A stretch of DNA of 47,140 nucleotides from Marinomonas rhizomae (GTDB lineage: Bacteria > Pseudomonadota > Gammaproteobacteria > Pseudomonadales > Marinomonadaceae). The notes beneath the pieces were generated by a model that saw nothing but the letters and a program-made list of their open reading frames with translations, searched no databases and had not been told where the DNA came from. Of the stretch, positions 9,212 to 17,092 are shown one piece after another. The translations under genes were made by a program, and so were the position numbers. The DNA lies in the NCBI RefSeq assembly GCF_003315485.1, contig NZ_QNSE01000007.1, positions 221,525 through 268,664 of the forward strand, in the 5' to 3' direction. Every line of letters starts with the position of its first letter. Within the stretch, counting starts at the first letter, position 1.

Positions 9212-10318
9212 TTAACCTGGCAGGTTTTTATATCTTCTAAGCAGCACAGCAGATTGACCTATGCTTAAAGTACTTTTTAACCCGATCTGGATGCTTCTGT
9301 AACATTCTCATATGTGAGACCACTCTCCCTTTTAAAGCTTGTTCATTCTTTGGCGCATCACCAGTATGGACACCTGCTTTTAGATCACAATTTAGGTATT
9401 CATCTGGGTTAAGTTCAGGTGAGTATGCTGGCAAATAAAAAACTTCTATTTGTTCTTTGATTTTTGGCTTAGCCAACCACTCTTTTACTAACTTTGCATG
9501 ATGGACTCGAAGGTTATCGAGTATCAGAAAAATCTTTTTCTTCGACGAGGAAGTGAGTCTTTTCATGAAGCGAATTAATACTTTAGCTGTCATCGTATCG
9601 GAATAGGTCATAAAGCGAACCGTTCCTTGGTTTGTGACAGAAGAAATCATATTGAGACGGCAGTGCTTCGCTGGAATCACTTGGACTGATGTTTTGCCCT
9701 TGGGAGCAAAACTACGACCATGCTGACTGTCATTACGAATGCCTGTTTCATCCCCCCAATGTATCTCCGCGGCTTCATTCTCCGCTCTTTCCTTGATTAA
9801 AGGGTACTCTTGTTCAAGCCATTTAGAGACTTTTTGTGGGTTCTGCTCGTAAGCCTTTTTCAATGGTTTTTGTGGTGTAAAACCCCAGCGTTTTATATAG
9901 TCTCCTATCGTTCTAATGGGCATATTCTTTCCCCACAATTGCTTGATGAGTTGTTGGATTGCCCGCCGCGTCCACAAAGCAAAATTCAACTTACACTGAT
10001 CCGGCATTTTATCTGTGATTTCTTGCTGGATGCGAGCTTCCTGCGCTTTGGTTAAGCTACGAAATGCCCCTTCTTCGCGGCCACGCTTCTTATACTCGAA
10101 GCTGTCTTTTCCACGTTTTAAGTAGTCTCTATACCAACGACCAACGGTGTCGACATGGACTCCAGTCACTTCTGATATTTCTTTCAGCAAGAAACCTTTA
10201 TCACGCAGTTTAACAACTTGCTTTCGTAGTCTAGCAAGCTCTGAAGTGGTCAGTTTTCGGGTGTCTATTTTTTCGTTCATTTGGTAATTATATCAGATAA
10301 TTCTTGCCGCCGGGTTAA
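9212..10318 (-). mobile_element. IS630-family insertion sequence, 1107 bp
   Basis: It has imperfect terminal inverted repeats (left TTAACCTGGCAGG, right complement TTAACCCGGCGGC). It is bounded on both sides by TA (9210-9211 and 10319-10320), the target duplication expected for IS630/Tc1-type elements. It encodes one intact transposase. Removing the element and one TA rejoins the flanks. It sits inside an already decaying minus-strand gene. Confidence 0.9.
9237..10280 (-). CDS. IS630-family DDE transposase
   Basis: 347 residues, full length. An N-terminal helix-turn-helix (residues about 10-60, with LLKEISEVTGVHVDTVGRWY) is followed by a linker. The DDE catalytic core has IHWGDETGIR (first Asp, about residue 178), FLILDNLRVHHAK (second Asp, about residue 255) and LPAYSPELNPDEYL (Glu, about residue 290). 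All three acidic positions are present, so the protein should be active. The gene fills the element between its inverted repeats. Confidence 0.95.
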   Translation of the reverse strand: MNEKIDTRKLTTSELARLRKQVVKLRDKGFLLKEISEVTGVHVDTVGRWYRDYLKRGKDSFEYKKRGREEGAFRSLTKAQEARIQQEITDKMPDQCKLNFALWTRRAIQQLIKQLWGKNMPIRTIGDYIKRWGFTPQKPLKKAYEQNPQKVSKWLEQEYPLIKERAENEAAEIHWGDETGIRNDSQHGRSFAPKGKTSVQVIPAKHCRLNMISSVTNQGTVRFMTYSDTMTAKVLIRFMKRLTSSSKKKIFLILDNLRVHHAKLVKEWLAKPKIKEQIEVFYLPAYSPELNPDEYLNCDLKAGVHTGDAPKNEQALKGRVVSHMRMLQKHPDRVKKYFKHRSICCAA

Positions 10319-10432
10319 TAATTCAGGATTTTAAAGCTGGCCGAGCAGTAATATTCAATGAGATCATCGGCTATATTTATGTTTTTTTTAATGAGTACAC
10401 TATGTAGTCCCCTTTTTACCACCCCACTTTGC

Positions 10433-10544
10433 AATAAAATCGACGTCAATGATTTTATCCCTTACAAACTTCAACTACGTATTGCAAGCCCCCCCAATTC
10501 CCTATAATAAAATCATGATCTTCGACGGCGGTGATTTTATTATA
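10433..10544. repeat. Two AT-rich hairpins with related arms
   Basis: Hairpin 1 (10433-10457) has arms ATAAAATC / GATTTTAT. Hairpin 2 (10503-10544) has perfect 13-bp arms TATAATAAAATCA / TGATTTTATTATA around a loop containing TTCGACGG. They lie in the decayed gene downstream of the TupA-like CDS. Neither has a T run next to a GC-rich stem, so I do not call them terminators. Confidence 0.55.
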
Positions 10545-10590
10545 GAAGGCTTTGGATTTAGACATGGATAACCATAATGGACATTTATTT

Positions 10591-11478
10591 TTAAACTGTA
10601 TCACCACCATTACGAAACTCTCTATACTTAGCTCCCAATTCTTCATCAATTTTTTTAGAAGTCAATGGGAGACTTGCTGAGGCAGGATAAAAAGTTAGTT
10701 CACTGAAATAAAGAAGACCATCTACGAGATAAAAATCAACTCGCACATACTCAAACCCAGTAGAAAGAGTTTTAGCATACAGCAACACCTCTTCTTTTGG
10801 AATCAAGCTGAGATCAGGCGATAAAACTTCGTTTTTAAACCATGGCCTCTCTATCCAGTTTTCATCGTATGTTTTTCTTTCTAATTTACCCGTTGTTCTT
10901 CTAAGAATTTGAATTACAGCTGGCTTACCAAAATAACAATGAACTTTAATATCATCTGGTAATGAGCCATCTTTACATCTTAATGGTTTTTCAGCAAAAA
11001 CCTTACGATTAATATTTTTATAACAAGCCTCACCCGAAAACTTATAATAGTCAGTACATAGCCATTCTCGCATCATTTTGATTTGACTGGGAGTTAATTT
11101 ATTTTGAGTTTTACCATCAAAATAAAAACACATCCCTGACCCATGATTAGCTTTAACGAATGACTCTTCTCCTTTAAATTTTCGTAAAAAGTCTTCTACA
11201 TCATCAGAATAAAACAACATTACAGGAAGCTTCAGCTTATTTAAGTTATGCTCAAAAATTGCATTTTCAACAATCTCCCTGACTAACACTTTATCTGCAT
11301 AAACACTATAACATTCAGGAGACTCAATTTTTAATTTTAATATATTTTCGTTAATGGTCCTTGGAAAATTAATGTTTGGCCAATAATTAGATCTCTTATA
11401 AAATGTAATTTTAAAATAAAGAGTCCTGTCAACTAAAATAAGTATTTCTAAAAACAACCTTTTTAAGATTTTAATCAT
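10591..11478 (-). CDS. TupA-like ATP-grasp protein
   Basis: 295 residues. Similar in layout to the ATPgrasp_TupA family named after the teichuronopeptide protein TupA. After a membrane-proximal basic/hydrophobic N-terminus come YSVYADKVLVREIV (about residues 57-70), SFVKANHGSGMC (the nucleotide-loop region, about residue 107) and KPLRCKDGSLPDDIKVHCYFG (about residue 165). Near the C-terminus is the metal-binding YVRVDFYLVDGLLYFSELTFYP element (about residues 245-265), with Asp and Glu in ATP-grasp spacing. Such enzymes form carboxylate-amine or related bonds using ATP. Its ATG overlaps the stop of the upstream PLP enzyme (ATGA), a sign of translational coupling and joint function. Substrate unknown. 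Confidence 0.75.
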   Translation of the reverse strand: MIKILKRLFLEILILVDRTLYFKITFYKRSNYWPNINFPRTINENILKLKIESPECYSVYADKVLVREIVENAIFEHNLNKLKLPVMLFYSDDVEDFLRKFKGEESFVKANHGSGMCFYFDGKTQNKLTPSQIKMMREWLCTDYYKFSGEACYKNINRKVFAEKPLRCKDGSLPDDIKVHCYFGKPAVIQILRRTTGKLERKTYDENWIERPWFKNEVLSPDLSLIPKEEVLLYAKTLSTGFEYVRVDFYLVDGLLYFSELTFYPASASLPLTSKKIDEELGAKYREFRNGGDTV

Positions 11479-12662
11479 TTTATTTTTAACAACTTCACCA
11501 AATCATTCAGAATATATTGAATTGGCTCATTTCCTACAGAGAAACGAACTGTTCTTTCATCCAAACCTAGCTTCTTGACTTCATCCAAGGACTTGCCCCA
11601 GTGACTCATATACATTGGAATTTCGACAAGTGAGTCAACCGCTCCAAAGCTTGGTGCCATTTTTGTAGAGCATAATGTTTCTAAATTTTGATTTAATGTC
11701 ACATTTTTACTCACACGAAACGTAACGACTCCACCACCATGATAGTGCTCAGATTCAAACAATCCAGATTGCGCTGCATTTTCATATTGACCGGGGTAAT
11801 AAATGCTTTCCACAACCGAACTATCCGCCAAAAATTTTAGAACATGAGACATATTATCTAGTGTTTTATTCACTCTTAAATCATAAGTTCTTAAACTCCT
11901 TAAAAGTAGATAGGCACTTTGATTGTCAATAATACCACCGCGCATAGAACGCTCATCCCAAACCTTTGAATACAATGATTTATTTTGACAAACCACATAA
12001 CCTGCCAATAAGTCGTTATGCCCCCCAATATACTTAGTACAAGAACCAAGAACTATATCTATACCTTGATAGCCTGATTTAGAGTTAAGTAAACCTTGAA
12101 AAGTTGTATCTAAAATAATGGTAGCATCTGGTAATGCTGACCTCACAGCTTTGATATCAACCAGTTCCAAAAAAGGATTTGATGGGGATTCAATCAAAAC
12201 AATCGTATCTTTACTGTTGAGGTTTTCTAACTCTTCTAGACCCAAAACGTTGATATATTCAATTCCAAAGTTTTTTTGGTAACTCAAAAAAATAGACAGT
12301 GATTTGCGATAGAAAGAGCCAAACGTTACTATTCGAGATTTTGATGTCACCAAGGCGCTAAAGCAGGCCGAAATTGCTCCCATACCTGAATTGAACATCA
12401 AGGCAGAATGATCACTGTGCATCAAACCAAAGTAATGCTCTAATTGCCTTACGATTAGACTTGAATCACGCGTATAGCGAACGGAGTCGAATTTATTCTC
12501 ATGATATGCCCCTAGCTCCTCAATGGTTTTAAAAGCATAAGCCGAAGAATAATTGATAGACGGATTCAGAGGTTCACCATATACCTCAATTTCTGTACAT
12601 TTACCCAAAGTTGAGTTTGCACTAAGGTGTGCTTCATTTATTACCTGAGTTACTGAATTCAT
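11475..12662 (-). CDS. PLP-dependent Cys/Met-metabolism-type enzyme
   Basis: 395 residues, the size of cystathionine gamma-synthase/lyase-type fold I enzymes. Visible features are NPSINYSSAYAF (substrate loop, about residue 35), YTRDSS (about residue 63), the cofactor-phosphate segment MFNSGMGAISAC (about residue 88), IESPSNPFLE (about 160) and ILDTTFQGLL with the PLP-pyridine Asp (about 185). The Schiff-base Lys is in LGSCTKYIGGHNDLLAGY (about 213), and a C-terminal domain ends in RFSVGNE. In a polysaccharide operon, coupled by ATGA overlap to an ATP-grasp protein, it more likely makes or modifies an amino acid for glycan decoration than serves methionine synthesis. That role is inference. 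AAAGGA precedes the ATG. Confidence 0.82.
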   Translation of the reverse strand: MNSVTQVINEAHLSANSTLGKCTEIEVYGEPLNPSINYSSAYAFKTIEELGAYHENKFDSVRYTRDSSLIVRQLEHYFGLMHSDHSALMFNSGMGAISACFSALVTSKSRIVTFGSFYRKSLSIFLSYQKNFGIEYINVLGLEELENLNSKDTIVLIESPSNPFLELVDIKAVRSALPDATIILDTTFQGLLNSKSGYQGIDIVLGSCTKYIGGHNDLLAGYVVCQNKSLYSKVWDERSMRGGIIDNQSAYLLLRSLRTYDLRVNKTLDNMSHVLKFLADSSVVESIYYPGQYENAAQSGLFESEHYHGGGVVTFRVSKNVTLNQNLETLCSTKMAPSFGAVDSLVEIPMYMSHWGKSLDEVKKLGLDERTVRFSVGNEPIQYILNDLVKLLKIK

Positions 12663-12772
12663 TTTCTAATCCTTTCTAAATTTAACCTAAGGTTAAGTTA
12701 ATTGCGGCCAATAAATATACAACGTGAACTCGCCAGTCAAATCAGATCCAAGCACTAGGCATGGCTGCTTAG

Positions 12773-14038
12773 TTATGGACAGTCGGGTGCCATGTAGTTT
12801 CCCTCTAAGTGTCTATATTTAATGTAAAAGCTAAACTGGAAAATAGCCATTGTAAAGCGTGCACCAACCAAGGTAGCGATAGCCCCCCAGATGCCCCAAA
12901 ATGGAATAATGAGCAATGCGATTCCAAAAAAGGCTAATGAAGTATAGAGCGTAATGTTTTTAACAATTCTGTCTTTGCCGATGAGCATTAAAAAGTTAGT
13001 GCCATATGTCATAGTACTGAATAGCAGGAATATGCAAATTGCCAACCCTTGAATATATGTCGCGACATCAAGATTATCTGCACTAAATAACTGTATCGTA
13101 ATCCATTCCGCCATTATAAAGGTGGTGATAGTTAACACTAGGCCTGATGCAAGCATGATCTTTTGAAATAATTTGTGTTTTTGCAAGTTGCGCGAAAGAT
13201 AAGGTAAGAATGTATTAGACAAAATGTAGGAAAATGAGATCACAGCATCAATCACTTTTGTGGCAGCCGTATAAAGTCCCACAAGGGAGTTATTGGTAAA
13301 TAATCCCAATATAAAAACAGCTGAATTATTATAAAGATTTGGAGCAAGCTGACTAACAAAAGCGTGGTGGCTATTTTGATAAGTAGATTTTATCTCTTGA
13401 ATTCTGGGGCGTACAAAGTTGACCTTAAACTGCTTCCTCACTAGAAAAATAGCGATAAGAAAGGTAGTAAGTGCAGAAATAGCATTGAGCAAAGGTACCA
13501 ATAAAAAATCATCTTCTTGCCTTACAAAAACAAACAAGCTAATTAAAAATATGACATTAGCACCAAGACTCAAAAAAGTGATATATTTCATTTTTTCCAT
13601 ACCTTGAAAAAACCAAATAGGAAACAAACTCTGAAAAGCAACAAACATTATAGAAAATAGATATAAGTAAAAATACTGATTAAACCTATCGAAAATCATT
13701 ACAATTAAAGAAAAAACAATAAAACTTATAACAGCCAAAAGAAACGAAGACATTAAAGTTACAGAATATATTTGACTTACTTTAACCTTATCACCTCTAT
13801 TTCTAGCTATTTCTCTAGTTGCTGTAACACGAAAACCAAACTGAATCACGGCACCAAAATACATAGCTAATGACAAAGCAAAGTTGACCATACCAAAATT
13901 TTCCAAACCTATAATACGGACTAAATATGGCAATGTAACTAATGGTATTATGAACTGAAAGCCTCGCAACACTATAAGAGAAAAGAAATTCCCTACTAAC
14001 CTGCGCTTATCTTCTGAATTAATTAATCTACGAATCAC
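12773..14038 (-). CDS. Wzx-type oligosaccharide flippase
   Basis: 421 residues with about 12 membrane helices, MATE/MOP superfamily. The N-terminus (NFFSLIVLRGFQFIIPLVTLPYLVRIIG, quoted here in two parts: NFFSLIVLRGFQF and IPLVTLPYLVRIIG) followed by NFGMVNFALS is the usual Wzx opening. The middle has APNLYNNSAVFILGLF and VGLYTAATKVIDA, also typical. It moves undecaprenyl-linked repeat units across the inner membrane. The GTG start at 14038 immediately follows the TAG stop of ugd (no gap), with GGTG context, so the two are co-translated. It is the first of two flippases in the window. Confidence 0.9.
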   Translation of the reverse strand: MIRRLINSEDKRRLVGNFFSLIVLRGFQFIIPLVTLPYLVRIIGLENFGMVNFALSLAMYFGAVIQFGFRVTATREIARNRGDKVKVSQIYSVTLMSSFLLAVISFIVFSLIVMIFDRFNQYFYLYLFSIMFVAFQSLFPIWFFQGMEKMKYITFLSLGANVIFLISLFVFVRQEDDFLLVPLLNAISALTTFLIAIFLVRKQFKVNFVRPRIQEIKSTYQNSHHAFVSQLAPNLYNNSAVFILGLFTNNSLVGLYTAATKVIDAVISFSYILSNTFLPYLSRNLQKHKLFQKIMLASGLVLTITTFIMAEWITIQLFSADNLDVATYIQGLAICIFLLFSTMTYGTNFLMLIGKDRIVKNITLYTSLAFFGIALLIIPFWGIWGAIATLVGARFTMAIFQFSFYIKYRHLEGNYMAPDCP

Positions 14039-15205
14039 CTAATCATTCCCAAACAAATCACGGGTATACACTTTATCCGCCACACCATCCAAATCGCTTG
14101 TCATTCGGTTCGCAATAATCACATCCGCTATTTTTTTAAATTCTTCTAAGTCCTTTATCACTTTAGAGCGGAAAAATTCGCTTTCCTCTAATACAGGCTC
14201 GTAGATGACCACCTCAATTCCTTTTGCTTTTATGCGCTTCATGATGCCCTGAATGGCTGAAGCTCTAAAGTTATCACTGCCTGTTTTCATTACCAGTCGA
14301 TAAATACCCACCACCTTAGGATTGCGCTTAAGCACAGAGTCGGCGATAAAGTCTTTGCGGGTCGAGTTGGAATCCACAATCGCACGAATAAGGTTGTTTG
14401 GCACGTCTTGGTAATTGGCCAATAGCTGCTTAGTATCTTTTGGCAAACAGTAACCACCGTAGCCAAAGCTTGGGTTGTTGTAGTGGCTGCCAATGCGCGG
14501 GTCTAGTGATACCCCGTCGATGATTTGCTTGGTGTCTAAGCCGTGAGATTCACAGTAAGTATCTAGCTCGTTGAAATAGGCAACACGAAGGGCTAAATAA
14601 GTATTAGAAAATAACTTAACGGCTTCGGCTTCTGTGCTATCGGTGAAGAGTATGTCTATATCGCCTTTTATCGCGCCTTGCTTAAGCAAACTAGCAAATA
14701 CTTCTGCTCTTGGTGAGCGCTCACCAACAATGATGCGAGATGGATACAAGTTGTCATGAAGGGCTTTCCCTTCCCGTAAAAATTCAGGCGAAAAGAAGAT
14801 ATTCGACGTGTTGAATTTTTCATTCACGCTCTTGGTGTAACCCACTGGCACGGTAGATTTAATAACCATAACCGCATTTGGGTTAATGGCTAGTACGTCT
14901 TGAATAACGCTTTCAACCGACTTGGTGTTGAAGTAATTAGTGCTTGGATCGTAGTCGGTTGGCGTAGCAATAATGACGAATTCGGCGTCTTTGTAGGCCG
15001 CTTGTTTGTCTAGCGTGGCAGTAAAGTTAAGCGTTTTGTTTGCCAAGAAGTCTTCGATTTCCGTATCAACAATGGGGGATTGCTTGTTATTTAGCATATC
15101 CACTTTTTCAGGCACGATATCGACAGCAATGACGTCATTGTGTTGCGCCAGCAACATGGCATTAGATAGGCCAACATAGCCGGTTCCGGCAATCGCGATT
15201 TTCAT
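14039..15205 (-). CDS. ugd: UDP-glucose 6-dehydrogenase
   Basis: 388 residues, the short Ugd form of gammaproteobacteria. It oxidises UDP-glucose to UDP-glucuronate using NAD. The N-terminal Rossmann motif is [17 protein letters not shown] (residues 3-20), followed by [11 protein letters not shown] (about 82), [10 protein letters not shown] (about 114) and FSPEFLREG (about 138). The catalytic-Cys element [15 protein letters not shown] has its Cys near residue 253. Its ATG overlaps the stop of the upstream HEPN toxin gene by ATGA, an unusual coupling of a metabolic gene to a toxin-antitoxin pair. Its product feeds the epimerase at 16014. Confidence 0.95.
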   Translation of the reverse strand: MKIAIAGTGYVGLSNAMLLAQHNDVIAVDIVPEKVDMLNNKQSPIVDTEIEDFLANKTLNFTATLDKQAAYKDAEFVIIATPTDYDPSTNYFNTKSVESVIQDVLAINPNAVMVIKSTVPVGYTKSVNEKFNTSNIFFSPEFLREGKALHDNLYPSRIIVGERSPRAEVFASLLKQGAIKGDIDILFTDSTEAEAVKLFSNTYLALRVAYFNELDTYCESHGLDTKQIIDGVSLDPRIGSHYNNPSFGYGGYCLPKDTKQLLANYQDVPNNLIRAIVDSNSTRKDFIADSVLKRNPKVVGIYRLVMKTGSDNFRASAIQGIMKRIKAKGIEVVIYEPVLEESEFFRSKVIKDLEEFKKIADVIIANRMTSDLDGVADKVYTRDLFGND

Positions 15206-15693
15206 TCTTGTAATCCTCTACCCTTAAGGTCAGTATTTATAGCTTCTGCAACACCAATTAAAAAATCTAAACTGTCGTAGGCTGTTTGTAATGCGTCTAC
15301 CAGTAGATTTACATCTTCAATGTACTCATGAATCATTTGATTTCTCAGTTGTCGTAGCTCTAGCCACAATTCAACTGAAGGCAATACACCAATTTTTTCC
15401 GCTTTATCTAAATTTTCAATCGCTACGTTTGTCTTTTCTTCTAATATATCCAACCATGCAGGCAGCAACTTATCGCCTAGCGTATCTTGTAAACGACAAA
15501 ATCGACTTATAAAAGCCTCCAGCTGCTCCGCAAGCTCTTGGTTACTGTTCAACTGTTTAGCCAATTCAAGAGTAAATGGCTGATTAAATATTTTAGATGC
15601 TGAATAATTTAAATGATGAATTTCTCTATCAACCACTCGCCGTAAAAATAGTAACCTCTCTAGCTTATCTGCGGCATATTTTTTGGGTTTCAC
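15202..15693 (-). CDS. HEPN-domain toxin-like protein (module 1)
   Basis: 163 residues, all-helical. The HEPN signature RX4HXY appears as RNQMIHEY (about residue 118), the active-site motif of HepT-type RNases. It pairs with the nucleotidyltransferase encoded just upstream: its GTG start overlaps that gene's TGA (GTGA). Its own stop overlaps the ugd start (ATGA), so antitoxin, toxin and ugd should be translated in one chain. It is clearly related to the HEPN protein of module 4 (shared [11 protein letters not shown] / LQDVMGAKLLP and LEKIG segments), less to modules 2 and 3. Toxicity is inferred from family knowledge. Confidence 0.8.
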   Translation of the reverse strand: MKPKKYAADKLERLLFLRRVVDREIHHLNYSASKIFNQPFTLELAKQLNSNQELAEQLEAFISRFCRLQDTLGDKLLPAWLDILEEKTNVAIENLDKAEKIGVLPSVELWLELRQLRNQMIHEYIEDVNLLVDALQTAYDSLDFLIGVAEAINTDLKGRGLQE

Positions 15694-15989
15694 AGTAGAA
15701 TCCCCTTACTCTGCGCTATTTGATGTATTGGTAAACTTTGTAGATTAGGTGCAGACAACAAGACGTCTACTTTACGACCTTGGAACAACCGAATAAGCCG
15801 CGCGCTGATTTTTGATGATAATACTGCAGGGTGTTCGACCACGTGATTTAGCGTAATAAGCAAATCTATATCTCCGCCTTTTTTATTATCATCTACACGG
15901 GAGCCAAACAAGGTCACTTTTGCATCCTCACCAGCAAGCATAACAACCACTTGCTTTATGGTTTGCACCTGACTATCTGTTAATCTCAT
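15690..15989 (-). CDS. MNT-type nucleotidyltransferase antitoxin-like protein (module 1)
   Basis: About 99 residues: a minimal nucleotidyltransferase. The catalytic motif LFGSRVDDNKKGGDIDL (about residue 30) gives the GS-X9-DXD arrangement of MntA proteins, with a third-carboxylate candidate in RKVDVLL near residue 77. In known pairs MntA adds AMP groups to the Tyr of the HEPN RX4HXY motif and so neutralises the toxin. ATG 15989 is preferred over GTG 15998, because AAGGTG lies 6 bp before the ATG and because module 4 begins at the same residue (MRLT). It lies immediately downstream of a truncated REP that also supplies the stop of the upstream epimerase. Confidence 0.85.
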   Translation of the reverse strand: MRLTDSQVQTIKQVVVMLAGEDAKVTLFGSRVDDNKKGGDIDLLITLNHVVEHPAVLSSKISARLIRLFQGRKVDVLLSAPNLQSLPIHQIAQSKGILL

Positions 15990-16002
15990 TTTGCGCACCT
16001 TT

Positions 16003-16017
16003 TCTCATCCGACCTAC
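16003..16017 (-). repeat. Truncated REP head at the end of the epimerase gene
   Basis: On the minus strand GTAGGTCGGATGAGA, the first half of the window's REP element, breaks off into the ribosome-binding region of the MNT gene. Its TAG is the stop codon of the upstream epimerase. Confidence 0.6.
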
Positions 16018-17021
16018 GGTATTTGACTTTTCAGCTCTTCTTGAAAGGCTTTATACCATTTCACAAAATTCACCATACCTTCTTGTATCGTCGTGGCAGG
16101 TTTGTATCCAACGGCGGCTTCTAGTTGGACTGTGTCCGCGTAGGTTTTTGGTACATCACCCGGTTGCATGTCCATGTAGATTTTCTCGGCAGTTTTGCCG
16201 CAGGCGGTTTCAATCGCTTCAATAAATTCAGACAGTTGTATTGGTTGGTTATTGCCAATATTAAAAATGGAATAAGGGGCCACTGAGTCTGCACTACCCA
16301 ACTCTTTTTTCTGAGGTATCACATCTTGGATACGAACCACACCTTCAACAATATCGTCGATATAGGTAAAGTCACGCATCATTTTGCCGTGATTGAATAC
16401 CTTAATCGGCTTATCGTTCAGAATGGCTTCGGTGAATAACCAAGGAGCCATATCAGGGCGGCCGCCAGGTCCATATACCGTAAAAAAGCGTAGTCCTGTC
16501 GTTGAGATGTTATAAAGATGTGAATATGAATGAGCCATCAGCTCATTGGCTTTTTTAGTGGCTGCATACAGTGAAACAGGGTAATCAACCGTATCGGATT
16601 CACTAAATGGAATTTTGGCGTTCATACCATAAACCGAACTGGATGAGGCATAGACAAGATGCTCTACCTTGGTTTGACGGCAACCTTCTAGAATGGTCAT
16701 CATGCCGACAAGGTTACTGTCTACATAATCAAACGGTGCCTCAATAGAATGGCGCACACCGGCCTGTGCTGCTAAATGAATAACACGCTGAAATTTCTCT
16801 TCCGCAAATAACTGAGCCATACCATCACGATTCGCAAGATCCATTTTTACAAATCGAAATTTGGAAAAAGGTAACAGCTGCGCCAGACGATGTTGTTTAA
16901 GTTCAGGTATATAGTAAGTATTTAAATTGTCTAGGCCGACTACATTATAGCCGGCCTCTAACAAGCGTTTACAAACATTCATACCAATGAAGCCTGCGGC
17001 TCCGGTTACAAGAAACTTCAT
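16014..17021 (-). CDS. UDP-glucuronate 4-epimerase-type SDR enzyme
   Basis: 335 residues of the extended SDR family. The NAD motif FLVTGAAGFIGMNVCK (residues 3-18) is followed by GLDNLNTYY (about 29), a segment usual in UDP-GlcA 4-epimerases (LpsL/CapI type). HLAAQAGVRHSIE (about 83), a Ser cluster (YASSSSVYG, about 125) and the catalytic Tyr-x3-Lys in SLYAATKKANE (about 151) follow. Then come RFFTVYGPGGRPDMA (about 178) and MRDFTYIDDIVEGV (about 222). It would convert the Ugd product UDP-GlcA to UDP-GalA, and it lies in the same operon as ugd, separated only by toxin-antitoxin module 1. Its final codon and stop (CCG TAG) come from a REP head, suggesting the original C-terminus was altered. 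Confidence 0.88.
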   Translation of the reverse strand: MKFLVTGAAGFIGMNVCKRLLEAGYNVVGLDNLNTYYIPELKQHRLAQLLPFSKFRFVKMDLANRDGMAQLFAEEKFQRVIHLAAQAGVRHSIEAPFDYVDSNLVGMMTILEGCRQTKVEHLVYASSSSVYGMNAKIPFSESDTVDYPVSLYAATKKANELMAHSYSHLYNISTTGLRFFTVYGPGGRPDMAPWLFTEAILNDKPIKVFNHGKMMRDFTYIDDIVEGVVRIQDVIPQKKELGSADSVAPYSIFNIGNNQPIQLSEFIEAIETACGKTAEKIYMDMQPGDVPKTYADTVQLEAAVGYKPATTIQEGMVNFVKWYKAFQEELKSQIP

Positions 17022-17092
17022 TATCTATGGGTTCCAAATTTCATACATTTATTAATTTCTGTTTTATATCAAACATCAGCACAGTCAAACCT

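Larger units (their letters stand above)
9040..10590 (-). pseudogene. Decayed gene of the sugar operon, interrupted by IS630
   Basis: Between the TupA-like gene (stop at 10591) and GT4 the minus strand carries coding-like debris. Before the IS, one frame reads SKSKAFYNKITAV, DHDFIIGNWGGLQYVV and YIVYSLKK, broken by several stops. After the IS the same overall frame is open for over 50 codons (GIFSCDLWEKNS, MIFRLRNSIDKGGWVAKSS, SAWFNHNGHIK) to a TAA at 9040. That stop is 24 bp before the downstream GT4 start, as expected for an operon member. The hydrophobic strand plus WGGLQ resembles the donor-side turn of GT-B transferases, but that is only a hint. Decay (many stops) appears to go beyond the IS insertion. 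A plus-strand frame is also open across the junction; orientation favours the minus strand. Confidence 0.5.

Noticed and set aside
9077..9268. Plus-strand small ORF, open through the rejoined IS flanks
   Set aside because: It is open by chance over about 75 codons, but has no ribosome site and is antisense to the operon. The minus-strand frame ends at an operon-like distance from GT4 and is the better explanation.
10503..10544. Rho-independent terminator after the TupA-like gene
   Set aside because: The stem is almost pure A/T and is not followed by a T run on the minus strand, so it is reported as a hairpin repeat only.
10455..10649. 64-codon minus-strand ORF
   Set aside because: It overlaps the end of the TupA-like gene in another frame and is a fragment of the decayed gene, not an intact small gene.
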